A stretch of 64,000 nucleotides of DNA from Nectonema munidae (taxonomy: Eukaryota > Nematomorpha > Nectonematoida > Nectonematidae): contig JAUIRK010001006.1 of assembly GCA_030549495.1 (NCBI GenBank), positions 727,501 through 791,500 of the forward strand, in the 5' to 3' direction. Made by a program: the position numbers and the translations under genes. Under the pieces are notes generated by a model. It saw only the letters and a list, made by a program, of their open reading frames with translations, ran no database searches and was not told where the DNA came from. Shown here one piece after another: positions 58,142 through 64,000 of this stretch. The number at the start of each line of letters is the position of its first letter. Position 1 is the stretch's first letter.

Positions 58142-60290
58142 CAGTAGTGCCCACTTAATATCATACCGTTTTATAGAATATCCCGTTTATTGTCATAAAA
58201 TATTGAAATCCCAAACCATTTCCTATACAAAACATAGAAATTTGCTCGTTTAATGTCATAGATATTCCCGTTTATTGTCATAGAAAATTAGCCAAAATTA
58301 ATTTTTAGAATAACATTTTGCAGGATTATCGCGCCGATACACGCATTTTTTCATCAACTTGAACTCCTATCTTATCACTAAACCAACAGTAATGCACCAA
58401 TTAGTTACATCAAAGTCTAATCCCTTAATTAACCATGACCATGACGATGTTATCGATAAGCATCACCATGATGAGTGTTCGTGCATGGTCGCACTTTCCC
58501 GTTAAAAATCATTTGGCTTTAACCATTTGGTGAGACTTCTGACAGGTTAATGCGTCGATAAATCACATGTGATCACGAAAGCAACATTGTGATCACGAAG
58601 CTTCGCACATGCACCCACGCACGCATAGCAACACACACACAGCTGCACACACAGCTCTTGAAAGGATGCATCCTTTTGATCTTAAATAAACTTCCCAATC
58701 AAAACAACATTTGCCGATCTGCTCTATTGTTACGGACACTGTGCTAAGCTATTCTTCAGTTTTTAATCATGAGTGCTAAACGTAAGCGAAATGACTTGCC
58801 CCTTGCCCAGAAGCTGGAGATCATAAAGTGGTCATCTAGCCAATCACAAACTCAATTGTCCAAAACGTATAGTGTTTCACAGTCCACCATTTCAAAAATT
58901 CTCAGCAAGAAGTCCCAGATCCTGCAAGATGCTGAGCAGAACAAGAACGGCAACCGCATGCGCATGCGGACTGGCAAGGCAGCTGACGTCGAGACGGCCC
59001 TTTACACCTGGTTCGTGGATGCCCGTACCCATGTCTGTCCCATCACCACTGCAGTCCTGGAGGAGAAGGCCAACCAGCTCGCTGCCAACCTAGGAAAGGA
59101 CGATTTCAAGACAACCAATGGCTGGATCTGCCGTTGGAAGGACCGTTTCTCGATCAAATATAAAAAGGTACATAGGGAGAAAAGTGATGCTGACATCCCA
59201 GCTGCAGACACATGGCTTTCAACTGTGCTGCCCGAGCTGCTTGAGAAGTATGAACCCTGTGACGTCTACAACGCAGATGAGACGGGAATCTACTTCCGTG
59301 CCCTACCTGACGGCACTTTGGCAGATGCAGCACAGAAGCTGAGCGGCAGCAAGAAGGTCAAGGAGCGTCTCACCGCCCTCGTCACTGCCAACATGGACAG
59401 CAGTGACAAGCGTCCTCTACTGGTGGTTGGCAAAAGTGCCAAGCCCAGGTGCTTTAGAGGAGTCCCCCAGCTTCCAGTCCCATACATGAACAATAAAAAC
59501 GCATGGATGACTGGCAACCTGTTTCGAGACTGGCTAAGAGACTTTGAACGTGACATGGCCAGGCAGGGGCGGCACATTGCCCTTGTCCTCGACAACTGCT
59601 CGGCTCACCCCAAGGATGCAACAGATGACCTTCCCCACATTCGCCTCTTCTTCCTGCCTCCCAACACGACCTCATCATGCAGCCATGTGACATGGGGATC
59701 ATCCGAAACCTGAAGGCACTCTACAGGAAGAAGGTGGTCCAGAAGATTGTTGCATACATCGACGCAGGTGAATCTGAGTTCTCTGCCAGCACCTTCGCCC
59801 GCAAGTTTACAGTCCTGGATGCTATGCACATGTTGAAAGTGGCATGGCAGGATGTAAAACATTCCAGTGTGGCAAACTGTTTTGCCCATGCCGGCTTCCG
59901 CATCCCCTCTGCTCCAGATGCTTCCACTGCAGACCACCAGGACCAGGCACCAGATGGGATGACAACAGAAGAGTTCCAGGCCTACGTGGACGTGGATTCC
60001 CAGACTGAGTGCCATGGGGTCTTGACAGATGACGACATCTGTGACACAGTACGCCAGCCAGATGTCTGCCCCACTGCTGACAGTGACGATGAGTCAGCTG
60101 AACTGCCTCCACCACCAAAGGCCCATGTTGCCCTCGACGGCCTGTCATCTGTGCGTGCCTATCTGGAAGCCATCGGCCACGATCTCACCACCTTCTACAC
60201 TCTGGAAAGGGAGCTGCATACGGCGGTTGCAACATCTGCCAAACAGACCTGCATAACAGACTTTTTTAAATCTAAATAGACAATTCGCAG
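58142..60290 (+). mobile_element. GC-rich Tigger element, right end not found
   Basis: TA (58140-58141) precedes CAGTAGTGCCCACTTAATAT. Subterminal units CCCGTTTATTGTCATA occur three times at 58184-58300. The coding body at 58769-60279 is far richer in G+C than the surrounding DNA. The matching inverted right end (..AAGTGGGCACTACTG) is not present in the sequence up to 61400, so the element is truncated or rearranged on the right. Confidence 0.8.
58769..60279 (+). pseudogene. Tigger transposase, near intact, one frameshift
   Basis: The first frame, 58769-59713, begins MSAKRKRNDLPLAQKLEIIK. It has an N-terminal CENP-B/psq-type HTH (QTQLSKTYSVSQSTISKIL, residues 31-49) and a second DNA-binding part ending TTNGWICRWKDRFSIKY. 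The DDE core has NADETGIYF (first Asp), the KNAWMTGNLFRDWLRDF block and LVLDNCSAHP (second Asp). The second frame, 59677-60279, carries MQPCDMGIIRNLKALYRKKV with the third Asp, the C-terminal helices and the tail TCITDFFKSK. The frames overlap where LPPNTTS should run into LMQPCD, so a single-base deletion near 59675 explains the break. Together the pieces give about 500 residues, full length for Tigger. G+C looks above 50 percent, against roughly 30 percent around it. Confidence 0.9.
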
Positions 60291-61340
60291 ATCCACAGCT
60301 TCAAATGAAAAAAAACTTACCTGATGGATTGTTTGGGCCTACTTGTCAAAGCGTGTGTATATATTTTTTATTTGTACATTTTAATAAATAATGTATGAAA
60401 AAAGTGATACTAAATAAATTTTTTATTCTTTTATTTGTATATTGTGATAATAATGTCTGAAAAATGTAATAAATACTTGTTTTAATTGTTAACCTTTTAA
60501 ATAAATTTTTTTTTCAAAGATTAATGATTAAGGAGAGTATTGTAAGTTAATTAAATACCAACGCAATCATATTGCAATATGAGGTTTTGACAGAGGCTGG
60601 ATAGAAATTGGGTATATCAAACTCGGTTGTGTATGGTGACACAATACGTGAATATTTTACACAATTTAGATATAGTGGGATGTATTAAGTCTTATTGCTA
60701 TTCAATATTGCTATGGTATGATAAGTTTGAAAAGAGCCCATGTGTTTATCGTCAACGATATATAGAAATAGAATTATATTTTTTGTTTACATTATTGATT
60801 GTGTGTTAGCTCATCATTATCAAAAAAAAAATAAAACAGAATGTATGATGTGCTTATAGAAAATAAACAAGTTGAAAAAAAGAAAATAAGACAGAAATAA
60901 ATAAAAGTGGAAATGTAGATAAATGATTAATTTCTTTATATAATCTATATTGACATGCAATTTTGAAAAGGTTATGCTAAAATAGGCCTTACAAGCATGA
61001 AGAAAAAAAGTATTTTTGGACGAATGAGGGGCAACCTTTTTTAGGGGGCTTTGCCCTTCTCGTCCTTCTGGGTTTACGGCCCTGCTCCCAGATATCTATA
61101 TAAAATGTATTAATTAGATCATATTTTTTTGTTTATTTTCTTGATACTAATGCATCTTATGCATTTAGATATTTGATACATTTTATACATTCGAAAATTT
61201 TTTACATTTTTCCAGAGGAAGGCAAATGCCTATTTTGCCACCCTCTTTGCGGACGCCTGTGACTAAGCTACTAATTTTTTTATTGCAAAAAAATAAAAAT
61301 GATGCTATTTTTTGTTTAAACGTTTTAGATAAATAAAAAT
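60291..61340. other. No gene; transposon-end-like motifs near 61035-61085 and 61220-61262
   Basis: GGGGGGCTTTGCCCTTCTCG...TTTACGGCCCTG and ..GCCACCCTCTTTGCGGACGC + CTGTG look like hAT right ends on the plus strand. No coding sequence for them is seen here. Confidence 0.4.
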
Positions 61341-61369
61341 AGGAGTTTTACAAGTGGTGTATTTCGGGA

Positions 61370-64000
61370 AAGGGGCAAAAATCGTAATTATCTCTCTGGA
61401 GCTGCAAAAAGAAAAATGAAACAAAGACGCGAAGCACGAGAAAGTGAAGTTTTGAGCAAAGTTTCAAAAATATCAAATATCTTTTTGCCAAAGTCTGAAA
61501 ATGTCGATGTAGTTGAGCTCAGCCTTAAGTCCACTATTACAGATTCACAATTACCAGCACAACATGACAAAGATGCCACATGCCACTCCACTGATAATAA
61601 TAATGCCACAACTACAAATGAGAATCCGACAATAGTGCTAGAAGAACCCATGATAGCTAATGAATTTTTAGAATCAAATAGTACGTTCAATTCTACCGAT
61701 CCATATTCATGTGACTTAGGGTTGTGGCCAGATTCTATTTCAGAAACTATAAAAGAATTTTCGGCGGCAAAAGGAAGTAGTGAGTGTAGAAATATAGAAG
61801 CGGATTTCAGGGAATCATCTATTAAATATCAAGGAGAAAATTATAAATGACAATGCAACAAAAGTTTGTTCACATACACGCATGATCTCACAAAACAGAA
61901 ACATTCTCGAACTTGGCTCTGCTACTCCCCATCAAAGCGTGCATTGTTCTGTTTTGCGTGTAAATTGATGCACAAATTTTGGAAAACAAGGCTACACAAA
62001 TTGGAAACACGCGTCTTATTGTGTTTCTCGACACGAAAAAAGTGCAGTTCATAAGGATGCCATGATCAAACTTCTTCAACGTAGCGATGCTGGCTGCCGC
62101 ATTGATTCCGAATTGATTAGACAGGTGGATGATGAGCGTGACTATTGGCGTGCTGTGCTTGAGCGAGTGACAGAAATTGTTCGTTTTCTGTCTGAGCGTG
62201 GTTTACCTTTCCGTGGCTCGGATGAAGTAATAGGATCTCGAATAAATGGTAACTACCTAGGAATATTAGAGCTGCTTGCTAAATTTGATCCATTTCTAGC
62301 ACAACACATCAACCAGAATGCTAACAAAGGACGAGGCCACACATCATATTTATCAAAGACCATTTCTGAGGAGTTCATCGATTTGTTAGCAAATCGTGTT
62401 CAGGAGCAGATTATAACGGAAGTTAAAGCATCTAAGTATTTTTCAGTGTCGGTAGACTCTACTCCTGACATTACTCATGTTGACCAACTAACTTGCATTA
62501 TTCGTTACGTGTTGCCCTCAGGTCCTGTCGAGCGATTTTTGACTTTTTTTGAAGTGCATGGTCGTACAAAAAAAAAAGAGTTAGCAGACAGCTTACTTGA
62601 ATTTTTGAAGATCAAAGGCATTGATGTTACTGATTGTCGTGGACAATCGTATGATAATGCAAGCAACATGAGTGGTAGATACAATGGCATGCTGGCAATC
62701 ATTAGGCAGCAATGTAGTTTGCCGAATATGTTCCATGCGCTGCACATTCTCTTAACCTTGTTGGTCAGTCTGATGTGAACTGTTGTGAGCTTGCTTTTGG
62801 TTTTTTTTAGTTTTCTTCAACAGTTATACTCATTTTTCGCTGCTTTCTCGCATCGTTGGAAAATTCTGACTAATCAACTTTCTAGCAAAGCATTGCCTAC
62901 GGTAAAGCGAATGTCTGATACTCGATGGTCGGCACGCGCAGATGCTGCAAAAGCTCTGTTTATAGGCTACAACGAAATTAACGCTGTTCTAGAGGAAATT
63001 GCTGATAATGGTGAAGAGAAAGCTGATATCCGGAATGAAGCCAGAGGACTAGCTACCTACATGAATCGGTTGGAATCGGGAATTCTTTTTATTTTCTGGC
63101 ACCACATCCTACACCGCTTCCAAGCAAGCACCCAAGTTTTGGAATCAGCTGATCAAGACATTAATTCAGCTGTTCATATTTATGAATCGCTTATTGAGTA
63201 TATTAATAAGCTTCGAGAAAGATTTGAAGAATTTGAAAAAAAAGGAAAAGTTATTAGTAAATGTGAACACTATCTGAGCTAAGTAAGAAGGGTGCGCACA
63301 AGAAATCGCCGTTATGATCAACCTGGATCAGAGCCGGAAATGAAACAGACTCCAAGCAGTGCGTTTCGTACAGGCACGTTTCTTGTGATAATCGACAATT
63401 TACATGCTGAATTACAAAAACGTCTACGTGCATATACTACCGTAGCTTTAAAGTTTGGATTTCTTCGAAAGCTTTAGCTCTCGACTGAAGAAATTATTGA
63501 AAAAGCCAAAGATGTTCAAAAAGCATATCTTAAAGATATTGATGCTAGTCTGTCTGATGAATTACTACAGTTTTCAGCTTTCCTCAATACAGGCTTTGCA
63601 AAAGAAACTCTAGAATCTCCAAAAGTTTCAAATGCTTTCAATATTAGATCTTCAGATTCTAATAGTGTAAATGATAAAGAAGATTATCATGATAGAGAAG
63701 TTAACGTGAATTCATTGGAATTACTCATGTACCAGCTTCTTGTCAGAAAGAATCTTGAAACAGTATTTCCAAATACAATTATTTTGCTTCGTATATATCT
63801 AACCTTGATCGTCGTTCTCCAAACTTAAGTTAATCAAAAATCATTTGCGATCATGCATTAAACAAAAAAGACTAAATAACCTTGTTTTGCTTGGCGCCGA
63901 GAGTGATCTGTTGCGGCAAATTGATGTCATGTGTAATCAACGAGTTTGCTTTGAAAAAATCGCGCAAGCATGTTTTTTCTAAGATTTGATGGCATCAAAA
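61370..64000 (+). mobile_element. hAT transposase (ZMYM1/DUF4371-like), runs to window end
   Basis: Starts around 61385 with NYLSGAAKRKMKQRREARES and a Ser/Thr/Asn-rich linker (to 61850). The TTF finger is at about 61890-62060 (TWLCYSPSKRALFCFACKLM). 62062-62778 is the DUF4371 part: RDYWRAVLERVTEIVRFLSE RG, YFSVSVDSTPDITHVDQLTC (first Asp), QSYDNASNMSGRYNGM (second Asp). FHALHI has lost the C of C-x2-H by a shift. 62785-63282 continues with KRMSDTRWSARADA (the conserved R-W). 63480-63960 gives the C-terminal dimerisation domain, worn, ending HLRSCIKQKRLNNLVLLGAE SDL. About five frame breaks. The 3' terminus lies beyond the window. Confidence 0.85.

Noticed and set aside
59290-60148. Long minus-strand open frames opposite the GC-rich Tigger
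   Set aside because: They are antisense shadows of the GC-rich transposase, which keeps stops rare on the other strand.
1-64000. LTR retroelements, retroviral or Polinton genes
   Set aside because: I looked for long direct repeats flanking coding regions and for gag, protease, integrase or capsid-like proteins and saw none. All RT found is of the non-LTR type.

Overview
This looks like nuclear DNA from an AT-rich invertebrate animal, most likely an arthropod. Nothing in it suggests a bacterial or viral genome. The evidence is a spliced host gene with GT/GC...AG introns, very AT-rich non-coding DNA, and a dense, nested mix of animal transposons (piggyBac, hAT, Tigger/pogo, FLYWCH-type Mutator-like, APE-type LINEs). 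I cannot name the species from sequence alone. I saw no LTR retroelement, Polinton, CRISPR array, rRNA or intact tRNA.

Layout. 1-1.4 kb: decayed piggyBac transposase. 4.8-23.8 kb: the one well-supported host gene, an SDR39U1-like NADP-binding epimerase-family protein on the + strand. It has five exons, four phase-1 introns and a 325-residue product. Introns 2 and 3 (6.0 and 11.0 kb) are filled with repeats: a foldback element (7.0-7.5 kb), a 183-bp tandem duplication ending in a C tract, a complete hAT-type element with an 8-bp target duplication (9.1-11.4 kb), and a cluster of inverted repeats built on a 28-bp iteron (12-20 kb). 24.8-35.2 kb: LINE remnants, then a minus-strand hAT split by a Mutator-like element and by a second hAT-like element, then a plus-strand relative of the first hAT. 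38.1-38.7 kb: a possible unknown type II membrane protein gene. 41-45.2 kb: two head-to-head LINE copies of one family. 45.8-47.3 kb: a Mutator-like element with long terminal inverted repeats and a 9-bp target duplication. 49-58 kb: a minus-strand piggyBac broken by a foldback and by a Tigger that itself carries a TTAA MITE, then another foldback, then a Jockey/CR1-like LINE. 58.1-60.3 kb: a young-looking, strikingly GC-rich Tigger. 61.4 kb to the end: a hAT transposase that runs to the window edge.

The most interesting pattern is a set of elements with Mutator-like properties. Each has GGT/GTC-type ends and most have 9-10-bp target duplications. Their inverted ends are arrays of short iterons (14-16 bp) whose sequence differs from element to element. 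One of them carries FLYWCH and Mutator-like transposase coding sequence, which ties the structure to that superfamily. The order of insertions can be read directly: piggyBac and hAT hosts are older, while Tigger, MITE and foldback elements are younger.
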